Shown here one piece after another: positions 1 through 8,121 of a DNA stretch of 64,000 nucleotides. The stretch is from contig NZ_LR733265.1 of assembly GCF_902506495.1 (NCBI RefSeq), positions 1,446,868-1,510,867 of the forward strand. The letters run 5' to 3'. The position numbers were made by a program, and so were the translations under genes. Below the pieces are notes generated by a model. The model made no database searches. It saw nothing but the letters and a program-made list of their open reading frames with translations, and was not told the origin of the DNA. Positions within the stretch are counted from its first letter, which is position 1. Every line of letters starts with the position of its first letter. This stretch comes from Pseudomonas sp. 8O (GTDB lineage: Bacteria > Pseudomonadota > Gammaproteobacteria > Pseudomonadales > Pseudomonadaceae).

Positions 1-1
1 C

Positions 2-526
2 GGTGGCCTATCGCTCACACTTAAGGGCGACTTCGAGTCCAGCGTACTCAGCCTGCGGTCGGAGCTGAAAAAGCTGAACAACACATTCGAAGAACTGGGT
101 GAAGATCTTGGCAGTGTCCTTCAGGTGTCCAAGCGAATCGAGACAATGGTTCAGCAGGCTGAGTCTGCACTGGATGGTCGGTTCGGGAAGGCTGGTGCGC
201 AGGTTGTCGAAAGCGCTCGTCTGGTTTCAGAAGGGATCGCCGGTATCGAGGAGCGCCTGAGCAAGCTTGGCGCCGCCCAACTGCAGCACCTGAACTCAGC
301 GTTAAAAGCGCTGGCTGCGGACATTCAAGTTCAGCGCACGGAAAGCCGCGATGACCAGCAAAAGTCATTAGCCAAGCTGGATGAAATCGCCTCCGTAGTT
401 GCAACGCAGCAGGCCCAGGCACAGGCGATACAACATTTGTCCAAGCGGCGCTTTATCTGGGGGGCTGTGGCACTAGGCGTGAATTTTGGTGTTCTCGCAG
501 GCCTGCTGGTCAAAGCATTCCTGTAG
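2..526 (+). CDS. Hypothetical coiled-coil protein with C-terminal membrane anchor (5' end cut by window)
   Basis: The reading frame is open from the first bases of the window to a stop at 524-526, so the gene begins upstream. A GTG at 125 is an internal candidate start, but the frame continues coherently before it. The visible 174 residues are mostly heptad-like helix rich in Ala, Glu, Gln and Leu, with no enzymatic motif. They end in one hydrophobic segment (FIWGAVALGVNFGVLAGLL) and a short tail, giving a tail-anchored topology. I do not recognise the family. Such proteins often accompany conjugative or phage-like modules, but nothing else here proves that. The reading frame is well supported; the function is unknown. 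Confidence 0.6.
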   Translation, partial: GGLSLTLKGDFESSVLSLRSELKKLNNTFEELGEDLGSVLQVSKRIETMVQQAESALDGRFGKAGAQVVESARLVSEGIAGIEERLSKLGAAQLQHLNSALKALAADIQVQRTESRDDQQKSLAKLDEIASVVATQQAQAQAIQHLSKRRFIWGAVALGVNFGVLAGLLVKAFL

Positions 527-806
527 AGGCTTTTCCAGGATCCCGGCACTATTGTGGCACCTGAACATTGCCATCGGATCATCACGTTTCTTTTTGGAAC
601 CGCCCCAGAACAGCTCGTCTGTGCCCCCTTCAAAGGCACTTTCCTCCCCTGATAACACCGTAAAACGCTGCACCTCATTCAAGCAGGCCAAGTTCCGGTG
701 CTCGGCAATCAAACCGAACGGACCAGAGCCACCGAAAAAATCGACCCAAACGTTCTGAGCGAACTGCTGGATATTTCGCGGGAACATAGATGCAGAAAAC
801 CTTCCA

Positions 807-1457
807 TCACACCCTCACCACCGGATAACAAGCATCCCCCCACAAGGTATCCGCGCTATCCATCATAAGTTCGATTAGCAGCGGTACGAGTTTGCTCAGA
901 AGGCTCGTGCAGTCGCGTAGCTGCTCACGATTGACTGAACCGTTCCAGGTGGCGCCGCCGTGGATAAGCTGGTTACGCAGGGTGTAAAGGCGGTTGAATA
1001 GCACGCCGAGCAGTGCCGGTGTGTTGCCGCTGGCCAGTGCCTGTTGCGCCGCACGTTTGCCGGTTGCGAAACGGTTCTTCCAGGTAGCCTCATCGATCTT
1101 GCCGCTCTGGTGCTCCCAAAAGCTCTGGAACACGTAGGGGTTGTCCAGCAACACGCGGATGCTGCCGGAAAACTCCTGCCAGACCAGATCGTCGATGCGC
1201 TTGGCCTTGTCCAGCGTGCAAAGCTTCTGCAGGAAGACCTTGAAGGTTTCCTGCTCGGAGAGTCGCAGGTGATCATCGATCTCAGTGGCGTAAGCCGCGT
1301 TAAAGGCGATCCACAGGAAGATGAAGCGGCCATCGAGATCGTCAGCCTGTTCGGCGCGGTCGAGCCAACTCAAGGCACGATGTACGCGCAGACGCAGGTT
1401 GGAATGTTGAGCGTCACGCTCCTGGCGATGGCGCTGTTTAAGCTCCTGAAACGACAT
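807..1457 (-). CDS. HEPN-domain protein (ApeA/Swt1-like), putative RNase-type
   Basis: 216 residues from an ATG at 1457 preceded by a near-perfect ribosome site (AAAGGAGG, 5 nt spacing). The frame stays open upstream but without such a signal. The protein is all-helical. Near residues 175-185 it has LRNQLIHGG, an R-x4-H motif typical of HEPN ribonuclease domains, and a further helix reading LDGRFIFLWIAFNAAY that is common in this HEPN subfamily. HEPN proteins act in toxin-antitoxin pairs, abortive infection and RNA processing. No MNT-type nucleotidyltransferase partner is visible beside it, so a role as a toxin is not shown. It stands alone on the minus strand among small accessory genes. Family call fairly sure, role unsure. 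Confidence 0.7.
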   Translation of the reverse strand: MSFQELKQRHRQERDAQHSNLRLRVHRALSWLDRAEQADDLDGRFIFLWIAFNAAYATEIDDHLRLSEQETFKVFLQKLCTLDKAKRIDDLVWQEFSGSIRVLLDNPYVFQSFWEHQSGKIDEATWKNRFATGKRAAQQALASGNTPALLGVLFNRLYTLRNQLIHGGATWNGSVNREQLRDCTSLLSKLVPLLIELMMDSADTLWGDACYPVVRV

Positions 1458-1599
1458 GTTGCCTCCTTTGACTGATGGCCAAACCATATCAAAGGAAGCC
1501 ATGCAGGCGGCACTGATTTCAGCGAGGCGACAACAGCGACACAATCTGTCGCGCCCCTCCCGCAAAGTACCTCCATACCGAGCAAGGGAGATCTCGTTC

Positions 1600-1812
1600 A
1601 TGCCAATACCACCTCAGCCACGCACATTCCGTTGCCCAGCCTGCAACTGGCAAGGCACCACGATTCCATTGAGCGATTGCCTCATGATCGGCATCGACTG
1701 GCACAGCACCTGCCCCCAGTGCCATAGCGACGCTCTCGACTCCCGAACCGCAACACGCAGCGAAATCATGAAGAAACGCCTGAGCGATTTCCTGCGCACT
1801 CGGCACGCCTGA
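1600..1812 (+). CDS. Small zinc-ribbon protein
   Basis: 70 residues. The ATG at 1600 is preferred because AAGGGAG lies 9 nt upstream; the frame is open further upstream, but that part overlaps the start of the divergent HEPN gene. Two CxxC knuckles are seen, CPAC near residue 13 and CPQC near residue 39, with a tryptophan and hydrophobics between them, as in a rubredoxin-like zinc ribbon. The C-terminal third is a basic, helical tail. Proteins of this size may bind nucleic acid or act as accessory factors, but I cannot name a function. It lies 24 bp before a secreted-protein gene on the same strand, so the two may be co-transcribed. Confidence 0.55.
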   Translation: MPIPPQPRTFRCPACNWQGTTIPLSDCLMIGIDWHSTCPQCHSDALDSRTATRSEIMKKRLSDFLRTRHA

Positions 1813-1836
1813 CTCAACACACCAGAGGGAAATATC

Positions 1837-2298
1837 ATGCAAGGGAAGATCACATGGCTGCTGTGCAGCCTGCTCGCCTGCAGCACTGCCAGCGCCGGCA
1901 CCTATGAATGGACCAGCGGCTGGGGCATGGGCGTCAGCGAGCACCTGGTCGATGACGGCAATGGGAATGAGCTGAACATTTCCTGCCCGGACCATGAGGA
2001 AGATGGCGCCGTGCGCGCCTATGCCACCATCGCTGGCAAACAGTACAGTTCGGAAGAAGGTGTGATGTCAGGTGAGCGCAGCTTCGACGTGATCGTCGAC
2101 GGCGAGCATTACAGCAACCCGTTCTTCACCGACTGCCGCGCCTGTGCCGCCAACTTCCCCGGTTTCTGGAAGGCACTGCGCCAGGCCAACCGCCTGCAAC
2201 TGGTGGCTGGCGGACACACGATCAATCTGCCGACAACCAATATCAGCAACGTTCTAGCGCCACTCGGCCCGGAAAACAGCTGTCGTTCGGCATGGTAG
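1837..2298 (+). CDS. Hypothetical secreted/periplasmic protein
   Basis: 153 residues with a clear Sec signal peptide: a basic start, the hydrophobic run TWLLCSLLACSTASA, and probable cleavage after ASA-G near residue 20. The mature part contains several cysteines (SCPD, DCRACA, ENSCRS) that could form disulfides in the periplasm. A ribosome site (GAGGGAAA) precedes the ATG. No enzymatic motif was recognised. It follows the zinc-ribbon gene closely and is followed by a 40-codon ORF. Secretion is well supported; the function is unknown. Confidence 0.6.
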   Translation: MQGKITWLLCSLLACSTASAGTYEWTSGWGMGVSEHLVDDGNGNELNISCPDHEEDGAVRAYATIAGKQYSSEEGVMSGERSFDVIVDGEHYSNPFFTDCRACAANFPGFWKALRQANRLQLVAGGHTINLPTTNISNVLAPLGPENSCRSAW

Positions 2299-2366
2299 GA
2301 ACAGCAATGGAAAAAGGCATGGGATGGAAATAAGCCCATCCTGCCTGACGATAACTGGAGAGTCTT

Positions 2367-2489
2367 ATGCTGAAAAACATCCTCGCCACCATTGGCCTCG
2401 CGGTCGTGACCAAAGCTGCCTATGAACACTATTGCGAATATCGCGAGCTGAAGCGCGAACGGGAGGAACGCGAGGGCAGACCGGCATAG
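2367..2489 (+). CDS. Small 40-residue protein, hydrophobic N-terminus and highly charged tail
   Basis: ATG at 2367, stop TAG at 2487-2489, 40 residues, with a good ribosome site (CTGGAG, 6 nt before the start). The first half (MLKNILATIGLAVVTK) looks like a short membrane or signal segment. The second half is rich in Glu and Arg and predicted helical. Similar tiny proteins occur in other pseudomonads as far as I recall. The function is unknown. It is followed by about 120 bp and then the typA terminator. Confidence 0.5.
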   Translation: MLKNILATIGLAVVTKAAYEHYCEYRELKREREEREGRPA

Positions 2490-2612
2490 CAGATGTAGTT
2501 GTTGTGGGGGCTAGATCTATCGCCTTTCCGGGTATCGATACGCTCAGCCCATGCTACGGCCTATCAGCATCGCACCGGCAGGATCGCCCGCAAGCGGGCT
2601 CCTGCACGAAAC

Positions 2613-2646
2613 AAAAAGCCCCGCCAGATCGCTCTGGCGGGGCTTT
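2613..2646 (-). terminator. Rho-independent terminator of typA (bidirectional)
   Basis: A G+C-rich stem (AGCCCCGCCAGA / TCTGGCGGGGCT) with a short loop is flanked by A-run and T-run on opposite sides, so it can work in both directions. It sits 30 bp past the typA stop on the minus strand. Confidence 0.8.
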
Positions 2647-2676
2647 TCATTTACAGCCGAGGCTAGTCGCTAAGCG

Positions 2677-4500
2677 TCAGGCCTTGTTGGCTTTCTTGGC
2701 AGCGCGGGTGCGCTCGCCTTCGTCGAGGATCTTCTTGCGCAGACGGATCGACTTCGGCGTCACTTCGCACAGTTCATCGTCCTGGATGAATTCCAGAGCC
2801 TGCTCCAGGGTGAAGCGAACCGGCGGCACCAGGGCGATGGTTTCGTCCTTGCCCGAAGCACGCATGTTGTCGAGCTTCTTGCCCTTGGTGGGGTTGACGC
2901 CCAGGTCGTTGTCGCGGCTGTTCAGGCCGACGATCTGACCGTTGTAGATTTCCTGGCCGTGCTCGACGAACAGCTTGCCGCGCGCCTGCAGGGTTTCCAG
3001 GGAGTAGGTCAGCGCCTTGCCGGTGTCGATCGACACCAGTACGCCGTTCTGACGACCAGACATGGTGCCAGCCTTCACGGTGTCGTAACGGTCGAAGATC
3101 GAGGTCAGGATGCCAGCGCCGTTGGTCAGGGTCAGGAACTGGTTACGGAAACCGATCAGACCGCGAGCCGGGATGTTGTATTCCAGACGCACGCGACCTT
3201 TGCCGTCCGGCGACATGTTGGTCAGGTCGCCCTTACGCAGGCCCATTTCTTCCATGACCTTGCCCTGGGATTCTTCAGGGATGTCGATGGTGACGTTCTC
3301 GAACGGCTCCTGCTTGACGCCGTTGACTTCACGGATGATCACTTCCGGACGGCCAACGCCCATTTCGAAGCCTTCGCGACGCATGGTTTCGATCAGTACC
3401 GAGAGGTGCAGCTCACCACGGCCGGAGACCTTGAACTTGTCGGCGCTGTCGCCTTCTTCAACGCGCAGGGCCACGTTGTACAGCAGCTCCTTGTCCAGAC
3501 GCTCTTTGATGTTGCGGCTGGTGACGAACTTGCCTTCTTTACCGCAGAACGGCGAGTCGTTGACCTGGAAGGTCATCGAGACGGTCGGCTCGTCAACGGT
3601 CAGCGGCTTCATCGCCTCGACGTGGTTGATGTCGCACAGGGTGTCGGAGATGAACAGCTGATCCATACCGCTGACGCAGACGATGTCACCGGCGGTGGCT
3701 TCTTCGACGTCTACGCGGTGCAGGCCGTGGTGGCCCATCAGCTTGAGGACACGGCCGTTACGCTTCTTGCCGTCGACGTCGATGGCGACGACCGGGGTGT
3801 TCGGCTTGATCTTGCCACGGGCAATACGGCCAACACCGATGATGCCGAGGAAGCTGTTGTAGTCCAGAGCGGAAATCTGCATCTGGAACGGGCCGTCGAG
3901 GTCGACGTTCGGCGCCGGCACGTGGTCGACGATGGCCTGGTACAGCGGGGTCAGGTCTTCAGCCATGTCAGCGTGGTCGAGACCGGCGATGCCGTTCAGG
4001 GCGCTGGCGTAAACGACCTGGAAGTCGAGCTGTTCATCGGTGGCGCCGAGGTTGTCGAACAGGTCGAAGATCTGGTCCATGACCCAATCCGGACGCGCGC
4101 CCGGACGGTCGATCTTGTTGATCACGACGATCGGGCGCAGGCCGGCTTCGAAGGCCTTCTTGGTCACGAAGCGGGTTTGCGGCATCGGGCCGTCCTGGGC
4201 GTCAACGACCAGCAGCACGGAGTCGACCATGGACATCACGCGCTCGACTTCACCACCGAAGTCGGCGTGGCCGGGGGTGTCGACGATGTTGATGCGGTAG
4301 TCGTTCCACTTGATGGCGGTGTTCTTGGCCAGAATGGTGATGCCGCGCTCTTTTTCCTGGTCATTGCTGTCCATCACGCGCTCGTCGTTGAGCTCGTTGC
4401 GTTCCAGAGTGCCGGACTGACGCAGCAGGGCATCGACGAGGGTGGTTTTGCCATGGTCGACGTGGGCGATGATGGCGATGTTACGTAGATTTTCGATCAC
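2677..4500 (-). CDS. typA: Ribosome-associated translational GTPase TypA/BipA
   Basis: 607 residues from a GTG at 4500, which reproduces the conserved family N-terminus (IENLRNIAIIAHVDHGKTT); the longer open frame upstream has no family similarity. EF-G-like translational GTPase that binds the 70S ribosome and supports growth under stress and 50S subunit assembly. Seen: the P-loop AHVDHGKTT near residues 12-20, the switch DTPGHADFGGEVERV, NKIDRPGA for guanine specificity, then the beta-barrel, EF-G-like domain V and the TypA-specific C-terminal region rich in Lys/Arg. A terminator follows. Normal family length and complete. Confidence 0.96.
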   Translation of the reverse strand: MIENLRNIAIIAHVDHGKTTLVDALLRQSGTLERNELNDERVMDSNDQEKERGITILAKNTAIKWNDYRINIVDTPGHADFGGEVERVMSMVDSVLLVVDAQDGPMPQTRFVTKKAFEAGLRPIVVINKIDRPGARPDWVMDQIFDLFDNLGATDEQLDFQVVYASALNGIAGLDHADMAEDLTPLYQAIVDHVPAPNVDLDGPFQMQISALDYNSFLGIIGVGRIARGKIKPNTPVVAIDVDGKKRNGRVLKLMGHHGLHRVDVEEATAGDIVCVSGMDQLFISDTLCDINHVEAMKPLTVDEPTVSMTFQVNDSPFCGKEGKFVTSRNIKERLDKELLYNVALRVEEGDSADKFKVSGRGELHLSVLIETMRREGFEMGVGRPEVIIREVNGVKQEPFENVTIDIPEESQGKVMEEMGLRKGDLTNMSPDGKGRVRLEYNIPARGLIGFRNQFLTLTNGAGILTSIFDRYDTVKAGTMSGRQNGVLVSIDTGKALTYSLETLQARGKLFVEHGQEIYNGQIVGLNSRDNDLGVNPTKGKKLDNMRASGKDETIALVPPVRFTLEQALEFIQDDELCEVTPKSIRLRKKILDEGERTRAAKKANKA

Positions 4501-4650
4501 TGTGTGTATCTCGATCAGAGGATTCGGTGTGTCGCCCAGCCTGGACGACGAATATGAAGAAATTGGGATCAGCGGGCCGAACATGGCACCTGTGCAAGCG
4601 AGCAGTCGGGAGGGCGATGGCGGATACTTCCGCCATTAAGCCCCGGCGTT

Positions 4651-6105
4651 CTATGCCGGACGATAAACGCGCACATTGGCATGTCCCTCGCTCAGCAGAT
4701 GGTGGGCGTGCAGGCGGCTCATGACGCCCTTGTCGCAATACAGCAGGTACTGGCGGTTCTCATCCAGTTCCTTGAATTTGTTGTTCAGCGCATAGAACGG
4801 CAACGCCTGCACTTCGATGCCCGGCACGTCCAGCGGCTCGTCTTCGGCGGCGTCGGGATGGCGGATGTCGATGACGATCTGTCCGGCCAGCGCTTCACGC
4901 ACCTCCTCGACTTGCACGTCCTTGCCCAACTCGTCGATCACGCGGTCGATGGGCAACTGGGTAGCACGTTCGAGGGCGCGCTCGAGGATGGCCATGTCGA
5001 ACTGGGCCTCCTCGTGCTCGATGCGGTAACCACGGGCCTTGGTGGTCGGGTTGACCGAGATCACGCCGCAATACTCGGGCATGTTCTTGGCGAACTCGGC
5101 GGTGCCAATGCGCGTGGCGGTGTCGATGATGTCCTGCTTGTGGCTGGCGATCAGCGGGCGCATGACCAACATGTCGGTAGCCGAATCGATCACTGCAAGG
5201 TTGGTCAGGGTCTGGCTGGAGACCTGACTGATCGCCTCGCCGGTGACCAGCGCCTCGATCTGCAGGTTCTCGGCGATACGGGTGGCAGCACGCAACATCA
5301 TGCGCTTGAGGATAACGCCCATCTGGCTGTTGTCGACCTTGCCGAGAATCTCACCGACCACTTCCTCGAACGGCACACTGATGAATAGCACGCGCTGCGA
5401 GCGGCCGAACTTCTGCCATATATAGTGCGCCACTTCCATCACGCCCAACTCGTGGGCACGCCCGCCGAGATTGAAGAAGCAGAAGTGGCTGACCAGGCCG
5501 CGACGCATCATCTGGTAGGCCGCCACGGTGGAGTCGAAACCGCCACTCATCAGCACCAGGGTCTGCTCCAGCGAACCCAGCGGGTAACCACCGAGACCTT
5601 CGTGGCGGTTGTGCACCACGAACAGGCGCTGGTCGCGAATCTCCATGCGCACTTCGACTTCCGGCTTTTTCAGGTCGATGCCAGCCGCATCGCACTCACG
5701 GCGCAGGCGCGAACCGACATGCCGCTCGACATCGATGGAAGAAAACTCATGCTTGCCGCCGCGCTTGCAACGCACCGCGAAAATCTTGCCCGGCAGTTGC
5801 TCGGCGTAATGGCGCTTGCAGTGCTCGGTGATCTCGTCCAGATCGCCCAGCGGGTATTCATTGACCTCGAGGAACAGACCGATGCCCGGCATGTTGCGTA
5901 GGCGCTCGGTCATCTCGGCGAGCAGCTTGGGATCGTCCAGGTCGGTTTCGACTTCGAGGTTGTCCCAGACACCGGTCACCCGCAGTTCGGGGTCAAGATC
6001 GCGCAGCACGGAGCGAATGTTCTTCCCCAACTGGCGGATGAACTGCTTGCGCACCGGGCGGCTCTTGATGGTGATTTCCGGGAAAACTTTGACGATGAGC
6101 TTCAT
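4651..6105 (-). CDS. thiI: tRNA 4-thiouridine synthase ThiI with rhodanese domain
   Basis: 484 residues starting MKLIVKVFPEITIKSRPVRK at 6105. Transfers sulfur to U8 of tRNAs (4-thiouridine) and, in many gamma-proteobacteria, supplies sulfur to ThiS for the thiamine thiazole. Order of domains: N-terminal ferredoxin-like plus THUMP (about 1-165), the adenylating PP-loop domain with MSGGFDSTVAAY, and a C-terminal rhodanese domain with the persulfide-carrying cysteine in YLLYCDKGVMS. The rhodanese extension marks the form that can serve thiamine synthesis; thiG and thiS lie at 31.7-32.7 kb. Encoded on the minus strand with typA 150 bp downstream. Confidence 0.95.
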   Translation of the reverse strand: MKLIVKVFPEITIKSRPVRKQFIRQLGKNIRSVLRDLDPELRVTGVWDNLEVETDLDDPKLLAEMTERLRNMPGIGLFLEVNEYPLGDLDEITEHCKRHYAEQLPGKIFAVRCKRGGKHEFSSIDVERHVGSRLRRECDAAGIDLKKPEVEVRMEIRDQRLFVVHNRHEGLGGYPLGSLEQTLVLMSGGFDSTVAAYQMMRRGLVSHFCFFNLGGRAHELGVMEVAHYIWQKFGRSQRVLFISVPFEEVVGEILGKVDNSQMGVILKRMMLRAATRIAENLQIEALVTGEAISQVSSQTLTNLAVIDSATDMLVMRPLIASHKQDIIDTATRIGTAEFAKNMPEYCGVISVNPTTKARGYRIEHEEAQFDMAILERALERATQLPIDRVIDELGKDVQVEEVREALAGQIVIDIRHPDAAEDEPLDVPGIEVQALPFYALNNKFKELDENRQYLLYCDKGVMSRLHAHHLLSEGHANVRVYRPA

Positions 6106-6185
6106 GAATAGGCCGCCCGCTTGGGGGACGAAAAAACAGGGGCGCGGATTATAGCGGAAATTGTTCAAGCTTTGACCAAAAATAC

Positions 6186-6249
6186 TGCACCACTCACGCA
6201 GCGCACCAAAATAGATCCTTCTCCAAATTAAAGGCCCTTAAATGGTGCA
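6186..6249 (+). promoter_or_regulatory. Candidate NtrC enhancer region upstream of glnA
   Basis: Contains half-site TGCACCA (6186-6192), a second GCGCACCA (6201-6208), and GCCC-N7-GTGC (6234-6248), one mismatch from the GCAC-N7-GTGC palindrome seen upstream of ntrB. It lies about 75-135 bp before the sigma-54 promoter, the normal distance for NtrC activation. The whole 6106-6433 gap holds this region, the promoter and a leader hairpin. Site quality is moderate. Confidence 0.45.
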
Positions 6250-6321
6250 AATATTTCTGGCGAATTAGCGCGCAGACAGCGCGGTGCCTGAGTTTCGTGG
6301 CTTCTGCCCAATAAAGGGCAC

Positions 6322-6337
6322 TGGCATGCAATTTGCT
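6322..6337 (+). promoter_or_regulatory. Sigma-54 (RpoN) promoter of glnA
   Basis: TGGCATG-CAAT-TTGCT matches the -24/-12 consensus (TGGCACG-N4-TTGCW) with one change and has the GG-N10-GC spacing. Transcription should start near 6349, giving a leader of about 85 nt before glnA. Confidence 0.85.
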
Positions 6338-6393
6338 CCCTTGTGAGGCAGGTCGCCCTGGAGGACTATCCCGCCGGGCTTCACCGCATCTTC

Positions 6394-6417
6394 AAGGCTT
6401 ATCGATAAGAGCCTTTT
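6394..6417 (+). other. Leader hairpin with T-run in glnA 5' UTR
   Basis: AAGGCT and AGCCTT pair around a self-complementary TATCGATA core, followed by TTTT and then the glnA ribosome site (CTGGAGGA). The stem is short. It could be an attenuator-like or mRNA-stabilising element, or chance. Confidence 0.3.
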
Positions 6418-6433
6418 CCACCTGGAGGACAAC

Positions 6434-7840
6434 ATGTCTAAGGCTGTTCAACTGATCAAAGAACACGACGTGAAGTGGGTAGACCTGCGCTTCACCGACA
6501 CCAAGGGCAAGCAGCACCACGTGACCATGCCGGCCCGTGATGCCCTGGACGAAGATTTCTTCGAGCACGGCAAGATGTTCGACGGCTCGTCCATCCATGG
6601 CTGGAAAGGCATCGAAGCCTCCGACATGATCCTGATGCCGGTAGACGATACCGCCGTTCTGGATCCGTTCACCGAAGAGCCGACCCTGATCCTGGTCTGC
6701 GACATCATCGAGCCGAGCACCATGCAAGGCTACGATCGCGACCCGCGCTCCATCGCCAAGCGCGCTGAAGAGTTCCTCAAAGGCACCGGCATCGGTGACA
6801 CCGTATTCGTTGGCCCGGAGCCCGAGTTCTTCATCTTCGACGAAGTGAAGTTCAAGTCCGACATCTCCGGCTCGATGTTCAAGATTTACTCCGAGCAAGG
6901 TTCCTGGATGACCGACGGCGACGTCGAAGGCGGCAACAAGGGCCACCGTCCAGCAGTCAAAGGTGGTTACTTCCCAGTTCCGCCGTGCGACCACGACCAC
7001 GAAATCCGTACTGCCATGTGTAATGCCATGGAAGAAATGGGCCTGGTCATCGAAGTTCACCACCACGAAGTGGCGACTGCCGGTCAGAACGAAATCGGCG
7101 TGAAGTTCAACACCCTGGTTGCCAAGGCTGACGAAGTTCAGACCCTGAAGTACTGCGTGCACAACGTAGCCGACGCCTACGGCAAAACCGCTACCTTCAT
7201 GCCGAAGCCCCTGTACGGCGACAACGGCTCGGGTATGCACGTGCACATGTCCATCTCCAAAGATGGCAAGAACACCTTCTCCGGCGAAGGCTATGCCGGC
7301 CTGTCCGATACCGCTCTGTACTTCATCGGCGGCATCATCAAGCACGGCAAGGCTCTGAACGGCTTCACCAACCCGTCGACCAACTCCTACAAGCGTCTGG
7401 TCCCAGGTTTCGAAGCTCCGGTAATGCTGGCCTACTCGGCGCGTAACCGCTCGGCCTCGATCCGTATTCCTTACGTTTCCAGCCCGAAAGCCCGCCGTAT
7501 CGAAGCGCGCTTCCCGGACCCGGCTGCCAACCCGTACCTGGCCTTCGCAGCTCTGCTGATGGCCGGTATCGACGGTATCCAGAACAAGATCCACCCTGGC
7601 GATGCGGCCGACAAGAACCTGTACGACCTGCCACCAGAAGAAGGCAAGCTGATCCCGCAAGTCTGCGGCAGCCTGAAAGAAGCCCTGGAAGAGCTGGACA
7701 AGGGCCGTGCGTTCCTGACCAAGGGCGGCGTGTTCTCCGACGACTTCATCGATGCCTACATCGAGCTGAAATCCGAAGAAGAAATCAAGGTACGTACCTT
7801 CGTACACCCGCTGGAATACGACCTGTACTACAGCGTCTAA
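6434..7840 (+). CDS. glnA: Type I glutamine synthetase
   Basis: 468 residues; ATG preceded by CTGGAGGACAAC. Makes glutamine from glutamate and ammonium with ATP, the main ammonium assimilation step, as a cytosolic dodecamer. Seen: the signature region FDGSSIHGWKGI, the metal- and glutamate-binding stretches around FVGPEPEFFIF and HHHEVATAGQNE, the ATP-binding NGSGMHVHMSISKDGKN, and the adenylylation site tyrosine in KNLYDLPPE near residue 398, so it should be controlled by GlnE. The sigma-54 promoter upstream and ntrBC downstream place it under NtrC control. Complete and typical. Confidence 0.98.
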   Translation: MSKAVQLIKEHDVKWVDLRFTDTKGKQHHVTMPARDALDEDFFEHGKMFDGSSIHGWKGIEASDMILMPVDDTAVLDPFTEEPTLILVCDIIEPSTMQGYDRDPRSIAKRAEEFLKGTGIGDTVFVGPEPEFFIFDEVKFKSDISGSMFKIYSEQGSWMTDGDVEGGNKGHRPAVKGGYFPVPPCDHDHEIRTAMCNAMEEMGLVIEVHHHEVATAGQNEIGVKFNTLVAKADEVQTLKYCVHNVADAYGKTATFMPKPLYGDNGSGMHVHMSISKDGKNTFSGEGYAGLSDTALYFIGGIIKHGKALNGFTNPSTNSYKRLVPGFEAPVMLAYSARNRSASIRIPYVSSPKARRIEARFPDPAANPYLAFAALLMAGIDGIQNKIHPGDAADKNLYDLPPEEGKLIPQVCGSLKEALEELDKGRAFLTKGGVFSDDFIDAYIELKSEEEIKVRTFVHPLEYDLYYSV

Positions 7841-7873
7841 ACCAGTCTCGCGCCGCCTCGTGCAGCGCGCTCG

Positions 7874-7908
7874 AAAGCCCCGCCCGGCTCTGCCTGGCGG
7901 GGCTTTTT
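7874..7908 (+). terminator. Rho-independent terminator of glnA
   Basis: Stem AAGCCCCGCC / GGCGGGGCTT with TTTTT following, about 35 bp past the glnA stop. Confidence 0.85.
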
Positions 7909-7920
7909 CATTTTCCACCG

Positions 7921-7941
7921 GTAGGGTGCGCCGCGCGCACC
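7921..7941. repeat. GTAGGGTGCGC palindromic repeat (copy 1)
   Basis: GTAGGGTGCGC followed by its partner GCGCACC around a 2-3 nt loop. One of seven copies of a REP-like hairpin in the window (also at 12178, 34143, 34183, 50142, 58632 and 58681). Nothing else was recognised in the 7942-8121 gap. Confidence 0.7.
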
Positions 7942-8121
7942 GAAAACCCGAGACTATGCAGCAGATGCTGCGCACAGCTCAGTACTCCACGACGCCCTAA
8001 GTAATCCGCGCCCACGGCCCGCGCCGATTTGTAGCCAAACATCACAGCCATGGCGCCCTGCGCTTGCCAGGAACCGCCAGCAGTGCAAGGCTTAGCGCAT
8101 CATCCGTGGAAGGATCGGCCC

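Noticed and set aside
473..787. Minus-strand ORF of 104 codons just after the HEPN gene, with a stretch (VWVDFFGGSG) faintly like phage DNA adenine methylases
   Set aside because: Its 3' part overlaps the left-edge gene, the ribosome site is poorly placed, and the rest shows no methylase motif. Could be a gene scrap, but I cannot support it.
2959..4488. 509-codon open frame antisense to typA (and similar long frames antisense to glnA, ntrC, pilU, rlmI and the M16 genes)
   Set aside because: Typical high-GC shadow frames: they follow third-position GC of the true gene and contain no recognisable protein features.
8050..8075. TGGCGCC...TTGCC string before the first DUF4124 gene as a sigma-54 promoter
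   Set aside because: GG to GC distance is 12, not 10.
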